Of a DNA stretch of 64,000 nucleotides, positions 22,901-31,969 are shown one piece after another (position 1 is the stretch's first letter; every line of letters starts with the position of its first letter). Below the pieces are notes generated by a model that worked only from the letters and a program-made list of their open reading frames with translations, did not search any database and was not told the origin of the DNA. The stretch covers positions 2,759,436 to 2,823,435 of the forward strand of contig JACTAT010000022.1 of NCBI GenBank assembly GCA_014526335.1, written 5' to 3'. This DNA comes from Chrysaora quinquecirrha (Eukaryota; Cnidaria; Scyphozoa; Semaeostomeae; Pelagiidae). The translations under genes were made by a program, and so were the position numbers.

Positions 22901-25900
22901 CACGACAGGATGAGCATGGTCGTGTTTCAGTTTGGATGCCATCGAGGCCGATTCCCTTGCAGGCTTCATGATGATCGTAGCTCAAGCAAAATCGAGTGCG
23001 TTTTTGTTGACACCGCGCGTCACATGCACTCCAGGACGACCAACCACTCCAATCTTCTATCTTTCCGCCTGAAAAGAACAATAGCTCATTACAATGTCGA
23101 GAAAGCGAAAAAGGAACTAGTTGATTGTCATCACCCACAATAAGGTTCTTGTTCCCCTTTAAAGTAAAAAAGTAAAGTTGCCGTTTTTGAGTCTACTACT
23201 AGCCTAGGGCTACTCAGTCGACTTTACACTTTACCCCTGGTCTGGATGCATTAGCATATAGCAGGGTGCAGCCACACACGGTGCTCATAACTACCGACCA
23301 GGTACCCATTTATACACCTGGGTGGAGAGAGGCAAATTTGTGTTAACAACTTGCTCAAGGTTGAAATCTCTGCAACACAAGTTGAAAGACCGTGGCTCGA
23401 ACCCACAACATTTGCGCCACAGAAACCACTTTAACCACTGCCCCTTTCATAGACCTTTTCAAAGAGGTCTGGGTCGGTGCGACAATTTTCTGGGAAAAGG
23501 TAGTCATATTGAGCAAGGGAATCCTCTCCACGTAAAAAGACGGGAATTGCAGTCGTTTCAGGGGAGATGTTCCAGCAAATTTTGCTTCAAATTCACGCTG
23601 AATGGACATAAAGGTGAAAGTAAGTTACTTGCATCTTGTTCCCTGAGTTTCTGCAGATATTCTAAACATTTACAATCGCAGATTCCTTTTCTGTCTTTTT
23701 CTACTATTACTTGTAAATTTGAATTAAAACCTACTGCACTACCTCTCGTAAAGCGGCTGAAATCAAGAATATCTACCATTTTCCAGAAAAATGTCACGCC
23801 AACCCAGACCTCTTTGAAAAGGTCTGTTCTAATGTGGTACAGAAAAGCTTCGTAAAAAGCAAATTTCATCTTACCTTCAACGAAATGAATATCATCCAAT
23901 GCTACACCATCAAATCGATTCCTGCCTTTCTTCGTTTCAAATACCACCTGAAAAAACGGTCGATATTTTTGCTTATTAATTTCTCATGTAGATCCTTGAT
24001 TTCCTAACTTCATCAATTTTTCATGTAGATCTTTTATATGACAATTTCACTTCCTGAACCAATTCATCAATTTTTCATCCATTTACACGAGCTGAAACTT
24101 ATGCAATTTGTCAAAGAACTTAAGTTTTATGCTGAAAGATTGTCCTCCTGCTAGAGTTTTAGAAATGAAAAAGAAACACAACTGAATATGTATTCTAAAA
24201 AATTGAACTGTCTGGGGCTGAACTGATTTGAAAAAACACACCTTGAACGGCCTCGGATTGGAAAAGGGGACGACTGCCTTTAACCATCTACGACTTTTGC
24301 TGCCCACTCGACGCCAAACTTCTCTCTCTCTCTGACTATCCTGTATGAGCATGCGCAGGTAGGTCACTCCTGAACCATACATGTTGTAAAAGAACTTGAT
24401 TGTCCTCTGCGGAGTCGAAGGAAGGGTCTTGCTTGTCAGCCTTGATGTTGTCTCGCGATTATAGTAGTAATATGGGCCATAAAATAGAATGTATGCACCA
24501 GCTATGGAAAAAACGAAGTCATTATCATTATCATTATCAAAATTATGATCATTATCATTATTATCATTATCGTCGTCATCATCATCATCATCATCAGCAT
24601 CATCATCATCACCACCACCACCACCACCATTATCATCATCATCATTATCATCATCATTATCACCATCATCATCATCATCGTCATCATCATTGTTATTATC
24701 ATTATCATCGTTATCAATATTATGATCATTATCATCATCATCATCAACATCATCATCATCATCATTATCATTATTATCATCGTCATCGTTATCATCAGTA
24801 TCATCATCATTATCATCTTACCCCAAGAATTTACAGCAAGAAAGCGAAAAATTGCGACACGAGGCAGCAAAATACTGGGCCTGCCAAAGTCGCGAAATTG
24901 ATCAGTTTCACACCTTGCTTATGGGCCAATTAATCTCTACCCATTAATTAGTATGAATGTCATCTTCACCAAATTTCTGAAATTTTTACAAGACTTAAAG
25001 ATACAGTCAATCTTGACTTGATATTCACAAACCTCCGTTTTTCGAATGGTCTCCATCTGGTCCAGTTGAGGCCCACCTTCCTCTTGTTATATAGACAGTT
25101 CCTTTACGTGTCCAATGGCAATACGATCTTTCAAAATCACAGTCGTCTGGAGCTGCAATGTTGAAATAGTTTCACATGTTAACTTTTTTATGAAAGCGGC
25201 AAGGGTGAAGTTTTCTTCAAAAGTAATTGTCTTATCATAAAGGGGTAGGAGAGGGTTTTATAGGAGATAGTGGAAAACATTAGAAAATGTCACATTTCCA
25301 TCAGTATCTAAATATCTTTCTTCGATATATATTTGTCATGAATGGCGAACACTAGGTTAGATTTTTCCACAAGTGGCATACCACAATAGATGGTATCTTG
25401 TACAAATATGCATGGTGCTGAAGAAGGCTCAACATAGCTGAAACACAAAAACCGAGCGGGAGGAGAGCTTTGGGCTGTATGACTTGGAGAGTTACTCGTT
25501 GATTTCTTCATTAGAGCTCTATAGCTCAGTGGAAACGTCGTTGGCTCTCTGGTCATGCAGTCCAGGTTCGAATCCTATCTGTTGTTGTATGCCACTTGTG
25601 GAAAAATCTTTCTTCGATAAATATCTATCTTTTGATAAAAAATAAGATGAACTATTGCCAACTTCTGCAAGGAGGGAAGTTGACTATTTTTCTGGACCCA
25701 GAAAGCGACTTTGGCTTTATTTCGAAATTCATGTGGGTCTGTTTATTTGGGTACAATTGAATATTTGATGACAAAGTAGTGGGGGAGTTGAAAAGTTCCT
25801 TGATGATAAAACAAGAAAGTGCTCTCTTACTTGGGTTGCAAAATCCACTCCAACAGTGTCCCGTCTCTACTGTCTGTCCTTGACAAGGACGTCCACCGTT

Positions 25901-28900
25901 AACTGGTGCAGGATTTGTGCAACTACGACTTCTGGAACGTAAACCATCTTCACATTTGGACGAGCATGTTGCCCAAGATGACCACTGTGACCAACCTCCA
26001 TCAACTGTAATAAATAATCATCAATATTAAATATAAAGAATGATTAATTAATTCATATACTTTAGGCAACATAATTATAGATCTATGTAATGATGGGGGA
26101 ATTATTACGCAAAAAATGAAGAAATAACAAAAGTAAAGCAAAAGGAATCCAATTTGTCCTTTAGCGTTCCTCTTGCTTTACTTTAATTATAGATCTGTGA
26201 TGTTTTTAAATATTGAAATCAAGAATATTGACCTAAATTCATATGATGCAGACTTTTTTGACGAGCAGCCACGATTATGGAAATTTTTCAAAACCTCGAG
26301 TTATAGATTTTGCCATACCAAATTCGAATTCAGAAGCCAAAATTTAGTCTAAGGGCAAAGTTTTACTATCTTAGCGCTCGCACTAATGATTTTATGAGCG
26401 TTCAAAGTTTCATTCAAAGCTTACAATTTAATAAGGGCTTTGACCAGCTGGGGTGGAAAGTTTCACCCCCATCACTTTTCACGGTCAAAGCCCATATAGA
26501 ATCGTGAACTTTGAATGCTCATAAAATCAATAGCACCAGTGCTAGAGCAATGAAAATTCGCAACTAGACTAAGTCTTAGTTGCTGTATATGACTGCAGCA
26601 TCAGAAACGCGATATCTCAAGATTTTCGAAAAATTTCAATCAAGGCCACCTTTTGTAGAAAAGGTCTAACACTATTCCTGCTAAGTCTGAAGTTATGGTG
26701 GGCCACAAGGATACTTCCTAAGAACAGACTTCTCTTCTTGGCACATATTGCGACTCATATTACAGCAGCAAAAACATTTTCTTACCAACACAGTGTGGAT
26801 TACAAAGCCTGCTGTCAACTTGAATAAAATGCTGATTTGCTCCAAAGCATAAGCTTCTGTCTCGTCTATGACAATACCTTTGGCGTTTTGATTGACAGGT
26901 CATGTCACATGGAGACCATAAGGACCATTCTGACCATATTGGATAATTACCTTTGAATATAGAGAAATATTTCAAATAATAAAATTCTTCAGTATCATGG
27001 TAATATTGCTAAATATCATTATCAATAACACTGTACATGTACATTTTCACGTGTTGTCATAATTAGCATGTACAGGCTTCAGATTCAGATAGAGTACCTA
27101 AGTGAGACATCATCAGAAATCTATTTTAGAATTTTGAAATTTGCTCTTCATTTTGTGAAAGATCATCAAAATAATGCAAAATCAAAAATAATGCAAAGTG
27201 TGCAAAATCAAACAGATATATCAAACATTGACTGATTTTGCATGTTTACACATTATTTTTGACGCCCTTTCACAAAATGAAGAGCAAAGTTTGAAATTCT
27301 AAAAGTAGATTTTTGTGACGTCATGATTTAGGTACTCTCTTTCTCTAAGTCCAAAGCCATGGTGCTCTACAAGAATACTTCCTAACAACAGCATTTTAAC
27401 ATTATAGAGAGTCGTTAAGAGGGTTACATGTTCCCCTGTTCCTTGAGAGAACCCCTATGTTCCCCGGAGTTTGGTAGGATTATTTTTCAGATTGATGGTC
27501 AAGCGGATTGACAGACAGGATTTTCTTGATTCCTGTTTCCCGATGTTCCCTTTTAATTTTGGCAATGTTCCCTTTGTTCCCTGGATACATTTCCGATGTT
27601 CCCATGTTCCCTAGAACCCCTTAACAAATTATAACAGTTTCACTTACGTCTACATTGGTACAATGCCCATAGCTGGATCAGGTCAGTTTTGCTGAAACCA
27701 ATGCGCTGTCCAAACGTGACAGGAGGCACAACAATGGAAGATGTGTACCTTGGTGTAATGGCACTGATAGTTGGCAGGCCATTGCGAGAAAATGCATATG
27801 GTCCGTAATGCATTAGCCCATCGAAATCATAAAATGCACCCAAAGAATCGACAGTAGTTGATGTTTGCTTTGCAAAATTGTGTTGACGACCTTTAAAAAA
27901 GGTTAGAATCAGTGTCAGCGAAGAAAAGGATCAGTGATTTGAAAATAATTTGTAAATTCAGAACAACATCATCATGTTTTAAATTATAAGAATCTAAATT
28001 TATAACTGTTAAGTTATTGTAAATCCTTAATTAGCCCTTTCCGGCTTATTTGCATAAAGGAATTTTGTGGTGGGGACTTATTTGAGAGGAGGGCTCATTT
28101 GAGGGAGGGGGGTTATTTGAAAGTTCAATAGTTCCAGTGTGTTTTTGACAGAATAGTACAGAGATAACTTATGTGTATTCTATAATCAAAATCAGCTGCT
28201 TGCCATCTGCCAATGGCTGATTATTGGTTGAATTGATATTAAAACCTGCCAGGGCTAGCTAGTTTGTTCAGTGTTTTAATTACAGTTGAAGGATGCACTA
28301 TAGACAAACAAATTCATACATCCTTCAAATAATTCCCCATGGGGGTTTATTAGAGAGGAGGGCTTCTATGCAAAATGAATTCTTAGGTGGGGGCTTATTT
28401 GAAGGGAGGGCTTATATGAAAAGATGAATTCTTAACTGGGGCATATTTGAGGTGAGGGCTCATTCAAAGGTGGGGGCTTATTTGAGGATTAACGGTTTGC
28501 AGTTTTCTGGATACTACAAGACTCAAATTTACCATAAGCGATATTTTCTGGATGTATTCTGATGTAAAGATCTCTATCTGGTCTTGATTGCTCATGGTAA
28601 AAACCAAGAGCATGAAGTATTTCATGAATAACAATCGCTTTCGTTTCACATCCATACCCAATTGAGATGATTTGTTGATAGTTTTGTCTCCCAATATATG
28701 ACCAGCATCTAAGAAAGAATACATGTTGTTATTTTCATAATAGATTTTTAATGATGATTAATGATGGTGGTGGTAATGATAATGGTGATGATGATAACTG
28801 ATGATGGTGATTAATGTGATTGATGTGGAAATGATGCTGATGATGATGTTATGGATGATGATGATTGATTATGATTTAATGATTTATATGATTGATGATG

Positions 28901-31795
28901 ATGATGATTAGTGATTTGTTTTATGATGATGATGATTTTGATGATAATTTTGATTGATGATGATGATTATGATGATTAGTGATTTCTTTTATGATGATGA
29001 TGTTGATGATCATGATGGATGATGATGATGATGATTGATGATTATGATTTATGATTATTACTATAGAAATAATTTTCCCAAAATTGAGGAGTATGCAATA
29101 TTTCGCACGTGGAGGCACAACACACAACACCAAGGCGTGCACTTTGATGCCAGTTGAGAATTTAAAACAAAAGGCGGGAAAACAAGAGGCCTAATCTAAT
29201 GGCCTAAAATGTACCATCCTAATTATAGTCTAAGCTATACAAAACTACGGTGCATAACTAGGTAATAAGGCAGGAAAACTGTGATATACACTGCTAATAA
29301 AAATAAGAATTATATTGAAAAAAGAGTATCATACATGTACATTTCAATACATACCCGCTATAATAGCGACCATAGAAAATAATAGCATTTCTTTGAGATA
29401 ATCTTGGCACAAATCTGATGCAAGTTCTTGCGTGGAAGTCATTTATGGCTTGTTGAATTGCATTGAGCGTTGCGGAGGAGCTATCTGAAAAAAGGGGTCT
29501 GGAAAGTTAACCTATCCACAGAAGTAAACGATTAAAATTCGTTAAATAGAAATTTAGGCATTTAGTATCTTAATTTTCACATATTCAACAGTGTTGTATG
29601 TAGGCACGTCTTTGAGATAATAGAGGATAATTTCGGATAGATAATGGCCGGGGGGAGGGGCAGAGAGCCATGGACCGCCTTTAAAAATGGTCCCATGGCA
29701 CCAGTGAGTGTGTCGGGAATATTTCTAAGCCACTATTTAAGATACGATCGCAAACTTCTGCAAATTGCCCCCCCTGTCAAGAAACTTAGCACCCCGTCAG
29801 GAAAATCCTTGTGGGGGTTATAACATCCTTAGATGCACCCTTCAATCTGTATACCAACACGTTTATAACTGAAGGTAAAGGTGAAATGGTGTTTTAGCGC
29901 CAATCGCTAGGATCTCAGTATTAGGTTAACTAATCGACACCTTCGACCCCCTGGCTGTGACGCTACCGTGGCTAGGCTCGAACCCCGACAACACTGAGCT
30001 CCTGACACTACGAGTCAGCTGGATTACACCACCACGCCACAGCACCTCTTCAACTCTGCAGCTGAAGCTTTTAACTCAGTAAAAGTAACACTTTATACTT
30101 ACAAACGCTACTATGAAATGAATACGGAACAACACCACCAGGCCAAAGAAGATTTCTGTTGCTAATAGCAGCCCTTCTTCTTCGAACATGATCTTCAGGT
30201 CGTGGCTCGAGGTCTGGGGCAATGTCTCCTTCAGTTAAATTTGTAAGTCCCAGTTCTGTACGGAAAAAAGTAAATTAACTTAGCAATGCCATGTGATGTG
30301 GTTTGTTGGATAGGTATCGATTTGTCGATCGATGGGTGTTAATAATATACAAAAAATTCTGAGAATTAGCATCAGTTGAGTTTATTCTCCCAGTTTGGAA
30401 GATTCAGGGTTAACACTTTTTTAATAAGCAACTGCTCAATAAGCAACTAAGGGCTGAGATTCTGTTCAAATTTTTGGTTGAGATAGCTTTCTTTGAACAG
30501 CAAGAAAAGAGCCAAAAATGGAGTTTTGGGGGTACCAGTCATTCTGTTAGGGCTGAAGGACCAGATGCGTTAAGCAACTTTGAAGGCTGGAGAAAAAATC
30601 CTATTGCTTATTAAAAAAAGTGTACTCCCTTATTTTTCATGTCTCGCATCGCTATGTTGGTTTGTCGATTAGTCGATCGATGGTGTTAATCAATCAATCG
30701 AAAGTGGTCGTAATTTCAGGAACCAAATTATTTCTAGAGGTTGATTTATTATTATCAAATATCAAATATCAATTATCTACCTTCATTCAGCTCTGCTATG
30801 TAGTCAGATACAGTTTGGTTCTTTTTCATTTTCACTGGAGTTTCTTTCGGAGCTGGTGAAAGAAATCGACTATTTAGTAAATGTAAGTAATGTAAATGTA
30901 ATTAGAAAACAGCTTTAAGACGGCTTTACTTTAAGTCAGAGGGTTTAGTTATAAATGCGACCTTGGATGACTGACTTTCTTGTTTAAGCCGAAGGCCCTT
31001 GCAAATTTCTTGACTCGGAACGGACGAGGAACGGACCGGAACGGACAGGATCGGAACGGAACAGAACGGAAATTTACTAATTGCAATGTCCACTAAAATT
31101 TTGGCTGCAAAATACCAACAAATTTCTATCGGTTATTTTTTCTAAATCTGACCTTTTGAATACGCTAATAGGAAAGCTTGGAAAGAAGTTGAATTCACTC
31201 AACTTTCATTCGGAACGGAACGGAACGGAACAGAAAGGACATGAAATTTTCCAAGTCATGATGTTTTTCCAATCCGAGCCGTTGATACATGCAAGTGGAA
31301 ATTCGGCTGAGGCTAGCAGCAGGACTGTACCTTTCATGAAAAGCACCTTTTTGTAGAATTAGAGGCCTCAGCAAAGTGCACTTACAAGTAAGGAATGGAA
31401 TAGATAAAGAAAAAATATAAAAAGTAATTTATATGGACATAAGGACATTATCTTACGCGATGATATCATTTTAAGTCTACACAGATAATTTTGCAACTAC
31501 AGTAATAGCAATAACTTAGTAAAGAAAACTAAAGTAAAGTAAAGCAAGGTCTCCATTTCGGAACATTCACTTGCAGCACCTGTGGGTATCACCGGCAATA
31601 GTGAACATTGACGATGATTTAGCTGCAAGAAACGTTCAACATTTCTAGTATTCGATTTTTCCTCAAAATTAAGCATGCAGCATTTCTTACAATTGTTGAA
31701 CAAAAAAGGAAAACTTAGGTGTTACCTGATTCTCCTAGGGTACTTGTCAACCCTAACAAAGACAGCATGAGGACATAGATAAGAACGTTGTCCAT
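7887..31795 (-). CDS. Secreted multidomain astacin metalloprotease with TSP1, MAM and CUB modules
   Basis: Exons (minus, 5' to 3'): 31726-31795, 30781-30852, 30103-30255, 29355-29484, 28533-28708, 27648-27890, 26786-26950, 25831-26004, 25033-25152, 24242-24501, 23875-23947, 22901-23068, 21951-22085, 21090-21340, 20473-20545, 19136-19381, 18371-18523, 17447-17703, 16439-16511, 15645-15815, 14650-15003, 13615-13868, 12984-13062, 12587-12751, 11529-11715, 9527-9701, 8887-9044, 7887-7975. Phases agree at every junction except 11529 to 9701, where an exon seems missing. About 1,540 residues are visible: signal peptide, propeptide, astacin, TSP1 x2, then MAM-TSP1 four times, then CUB modules. Astacins are secreted zinc endopeptidases that process matrix or growth factors; the TSP1/MAM/CUB tail should place the enzyme in extracellular matrix or mucus. 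The single-gene model rests on phase continuity, not on transcripts; a split into two genes cannot be fully excluded. Confidence 0.85.
8169..8596. repeat. E-family palindrome rich in AATAAGCCCCC
   Basis: Starts TACCGTAAATCCCCAAATAAG and ends GGGGGCTAATTCGAGGATA. Related copies are at 19900-20413 and 28040-28495. It lies in the last intron of the astacin gene. Confidence 0.7.
8675..8848. repeat. B-family MITE (short)
   Basis: Inverted ends TACACGTTTTCTTTATAAG and CTTATAAAAAAACGTGTA. Confidence 0.7.
8887..9701 (-). other. CUB domain 2
   Basis: Exons 9527-9701 ([38 protein letters not shown]) and 8887-9044 ([35 protein letters not shown]) make a complete CUB fold. The intron holds a 9147-9509 MITE. 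Confidence 0.9.
9147..9509. repeat. B-family MITE (diverged)
   Basis: It ends with GTTCCTTATAAAAAATCGTGTA and contains repeated AGTTCCTTAA. It lies in the intron that splits CUB 2. Confidence 0.55.
9898..10191. mobile_element. B-family MITE, interrupted
   Basis: It begins TACACGCTTTTTTTTATAAA and follows the sequence of the 57616-58023 copy in reverse up to 10191, where a C-family element is inserted. Confidence 0.65.
10192..10670. mobile_element. C-family MITE with ~75-bp inverted ends
   Basis: The left end TAGACCTTTTCAAAGAGGTC and the right end CAGACCTCTTTGAAAAGGTCT are inverted copies; the inner CATTTTTCTGGAAAATGGTAGA also matches. Other copies are at 21453-21916 and 23447-23828. Confidence 0.8.
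10882..11480. mobile_element. Palindromic element built of TGTGGTGG / CCACCACA units
   Basis: The ends GCTAGCGAATCTATAATC and GATTATAGATTCGCTAACG are inverted. The left half repeats GATAATCACTACTTGTGGTG and the right half its complement. It could fold into a ~300-bp hairpin with internal repeats. Confidence 0.75.
11529..11715 (-). other. CUB domain 1, N-terminal half only
   Basis: The exon reads [21 protein letters not shown], a standard CUB start, then [19 protein letters not shown] and ends at VEI in phase 2. CUB 2 shows that the next exon should start in phase 2 and end in phase 1 (as 8887-9044 does). No such exon is visible before the next CUB start at 9701; that interval is filled with mobile DNA. 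Confidence 0.85.
11786..11965 (+). repeat. (AATC)n microsatellite
   Basis: Imperfect CAATCAATCAAT runs with inverted GATTGATT at the right end. A second block is at 13918-14125. Confidence 0.85.
12094..12550. repeat. A-family palindromic MITE (copy 2)
   Basis: Full copy from TAGGCCCTGGCCGAATGATC to TTTGATCGTTTGGCCAGAGCC, just 3' of the TSP1-6 exon. Confidence 0.8.
12587..12751 (-). other. TSP1 repeat 6
   Basis: The exon encodes [22 protein letters not shown] and NCTGALC. It joins MAM 4 to the first CUB module in phase 1. Confidence 0.88.
13147..13372 (+). repeat. GAT microsatellite
   Basis: (GAT)n/(ATG)n in the intron between MAM 4 exons. Confidence 0.95.
13918..14125 (+). repeat. (AATC)n microsatellite
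   Basis: CAATCAATCAATC runs in a MAM 4 intron. Confidence 0.9.
14170..14466 (-). repeat. tRNA-derived SINE, third family
   Basis: Read on minus, it starts TGTGGCGCAGTGGTTAGCG (A box) and has GGGTTCGAGCCAC (B box), then a body ending in GGCAACTTTACTTTACTC. A second copy is at 23165-23447, also on minus. Confidence 0.75.
14735..14885 (-). repeat. 12-bp coding tandem repeat (GRGQ)n
   Basis: CCTTGACCTCTG repeated about twelve times on plus. It lies wholly inside the first exon of MAM 4 and is translated as GRGQ units. Confidence 0.9.
15176..15571. repeat. B-family MITE
   Basis: Inverted ends TACACGCATTTTTTTATAAAG and CTTATAAAAATGCGTGTA. Confidence 0.75.
15645..15815 (-). other. TSP1 repeat 5
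   Basis: The exon encodes [17 protein letters not shown] and RRQRHC, ending in [10 protein letters not shown]. The acceptor chosen at 15815 gives the phase needed after MAM 3. Confidence 0.86.
15959..16352. repeat. Palindrome-ended repeat
   Basis: Ends GGCCCCAGTTACACTATG and CATAGTGCAACTG / GTAACTTGGGCC are inverted. Single copy in this window. Confidence 0.5.
16588..16874. repeat. A-family palindromic MITE (copy 3)
   Basis: TAGGCCCTGGCTAAACGATC to GTTTGATCGTTTCGCCAGGGCC. Confidence 0.8.
17030..17429. repeat. B-family MITE
   Basis: It ends in GTTCCTTATAAAAAAGCGTGTA. The interior matches 9898-10191 and 57616-58023. Confidence 0.7.
17990..18290 (+). repeat. Minisatellite of CTCAGCACTGGTACAGCC units
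   Basis: Several copies of TGTCTCAGCACTGGTACAG with drift, between MAM 3 exons. Confidence 0.65.
18636..19020. repeat. F-family repeat (GGGG...ACCCATTTGGGCGG type)
   Basis: It shares AAACCCACCCACAT and CCCATGTTTAGAGAAATTC with 43290-43505 and 62569-62937. Confidence 0.55.
19136..19381 (-). other. TSP1 repeat 4 with N-glycosylation-rich insert
   Basis: The exon begins [19 protein letters not shown] and is about 75 nt longer than the other TSP1 exons. The extra part reads [17 protein letters not shown]: three NGT sequons in a row, predicted N-glycan sites in a loop before the last two Cys. Phase 1 borders. Confidence 0.86.
19560..19895 (+). repeat. tRNA-derived SINE, first family, two heads
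   Basis: TAGAGCTGTATAGCTTAGTGG at 19568, and CTATAGCTTAGTGGAACCGT plus CAGGTTCGAATCCTATCT near 19800-19862. Confidence 0.75.
20634..21072. repeat. A-family palindromic MITE (copy 4)
   Basis: AGGCCCCGGCCAAACGATC to GATCGTTTGGCCAGGGCCT. Its right end is only about 20 bp from the MAM 2 donor at 21090. Confidence 0.85.
21453..21916. mobile_element. C-family MITE (copy 2)
   Basis: TAGACCTTTGAAAGGGTCTGG at the left and CCAGCCCTCCTTGAAAAG at the right. Confidence 0.7.
22901..23068 (-). other. TSP1 repeat 3
   Basis: One exon with [15 protein letters not shown] and QQKRTRFC followed by RPCSSC. It lies between MAM 1 and MAM 2 and has phase 1 borders. Confidence 0.88.
23165..23447 (-). repeat. tRNA-derived SINE, third family (copy 2)
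   Basis: Same body and boxes as 14170-14466. A C-family MITE follows directly. Confidence 0.7.
23447..23828. mobile_element. C-family MITE (copy 3)
   Basis: ATAGACCTTTTCAAAGAGG to CCTCTTTGAAAAGGTCT. It lies next to the last MAM 1 exon. Confidence 0.75.
23875..25152 (-). other. MAM domain 1
   Basis: Three exons (25033-25152, 24242-24501, 23875-23947) encode a MAM domain: start [10 protein letters not shown], middle [18 protein letters not shown], end [20 protein letters not shown]. The intron pattern (phase 1, phase 1, phase 0, phase 1) recurs in all four MAM domains of this gene, which points to tandem duplication of the unit. Confidence 0.88.
24518..24822 (+). repeat. CAT/ATC microsatellite
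   Basis: (ATC)n with CACCACCAC block, 17 bp from a MAM 1 exon. It makes poly-His and poly-Ile frames. Confidence 0.95.
25300..25615 (+). repeat. tRNA-derived SINE, first family (best copy)
   Basis: The head AGAGCTCTATAGCTCAGTGG with CCAGGTTCGAATCCTATCTG at 25510-25580 is the clearest tRNA-like part of the family. Confidence 0.8.
25831..26950 (-). other. TSP1 repeats 1 and 2 of the astacin gene
   Basis: Exons 26786-26950 ([22 protein letters not shown]) and 25831-26004 ([27 protein letters not shown]) each encode one thrombospondin type 1 repeat with the WxxWxxW tryptophan ladder, the basic strand and six Cys. Both have phase 1 borders, so either could be gained or lost without a frameshift. 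Confidence 0.9.
27085..27348. repeat. Palindromic MITE-like element
   Basis: The left half (AGAGTACCTAAGTGAGACATC, GCTCTTCATTTTGTGAAAG) is mirrored by the right (CTTTCACAAAATGAAGAGC, GACGTCATGATTTAGGTACTCT). Confidence 0.75.
28040..28495. repeat. E-family palindrome (copy 3)
   Basis: GGGGGCTTATTTGAGGATTAACGG at the right; the inner TCAATAGTTCCAGTGTG is shared with 19960. Confidence 0.65.
28745..29062 (+). repeat. GAT/GATT microsatellite
   Basis: GATGATGATT repeats in the intron after the zinc-site exon. Confidence 0.9.
29865..30070 (-). repeat. tRNA-derived SINE, second family (minus copy)
   Basis: Reverse of the 5174 copy: GGCTCGAACCCCGACAACACTG and GGATTACACCACCACGCC. Confidence 0.7.
30408..30632. 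repeat. AATAAGCAAC MITE
   Basis: Ends AACACTTTTTTAATAAGCAAC and TTGCTTATTAAAAAAAGTGTA. Related to 35925-36325 and the piece at 7478. Confidence 0.75.
31010..31250 (+). repeat. (GGAAC)n-bearing repeat
   Basis: CGGAACGGAACGGAAC runs at both 31017-31070 and 31210-31240. Confidence 0.6.
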
Positions 31796-31963
31796 GTTGA
31801 ACGGCAGACTCTGAAGCCTTGATATTAATTTTTCAATCTTGCAACACTGAAGTTGTTATCTTAATCTTAATATTAATATTAATCGTAAAAAACTCAGCTT
31901 TCAGAATTCCAATTTTTCGTAAGTGTCTTGACTTTTCTGTTCAACTGCCTCGTGCCACTCGTA

Positions 31964-31969
31964 CTTATA
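31964..31969 (-). promoter_or_regulatory. Putative TATA box of the astacin gene
   Basis: TATAAG on the minus strand about 170 bp upstream of the ATG at 31795. Transcription would start near 31935, giving a 5' UTR of about 140 nt. Position and match are reasonable, but no initiator was checked. Confidence 0.35.

Larger units (their letters stand above)
27648..30255 (-). other. Astacin (M12A) catalytic domain, exons 3-6
   Basis: Exons 30103-30255, 29355-29484, 28533-28708 and 27648-27890 encode a full astacin domain. The zinc motif [13 protein letters not shown] (28594-28626 holds the three His and the catalytic Glu) is followed by SRPDRD, the family signature. The Met-turn is in [12 protein letters not shown] near 27811 and includes the Tyr that is the usual fifth zinc contact. 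Cys residues in TCIRFV, YSGCWSYIG, GYGCETK and LYQCR match the two conserved disulfides. All catalytic residues are present, so the enzyme should be active. Confidence 0.93.
30103..31795 (-). other. Signal peptide and propeptide exons of the astacin gene
   Basis: Exon 31726-31795 starts with ATG at 31793-31795 and encodes a hydrophobic leader ending STLGES, a typical signal peptide. Exon 30781-30852 encodes a Lys-rich stretch ([13 protein letters not shown]). Exon 30103-30255 holds the end of the propeptide with a furin-like HVRRRR site followed by [19 protein letters not shown], the usual first strand of mature astacins. Cleavage after the Arg run would free the active enzyme. Confidence 0.85.

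Noticed and set aside
23322..23855. 177-codon plus ORF
   Set aside because: It runs across a SINE and a C-family MITE; the matching peptides recur at 10082 and 21352, which are copies of the MITE.
25510..25580. Possible functional tRNA gene (TAGCTCAGTGG ... GGTTCGAATCC)
   Set aside because: The acceptor stem does not pair well, and the same sequence recurs with a shared non-tRNA body, so it is a SINE head.
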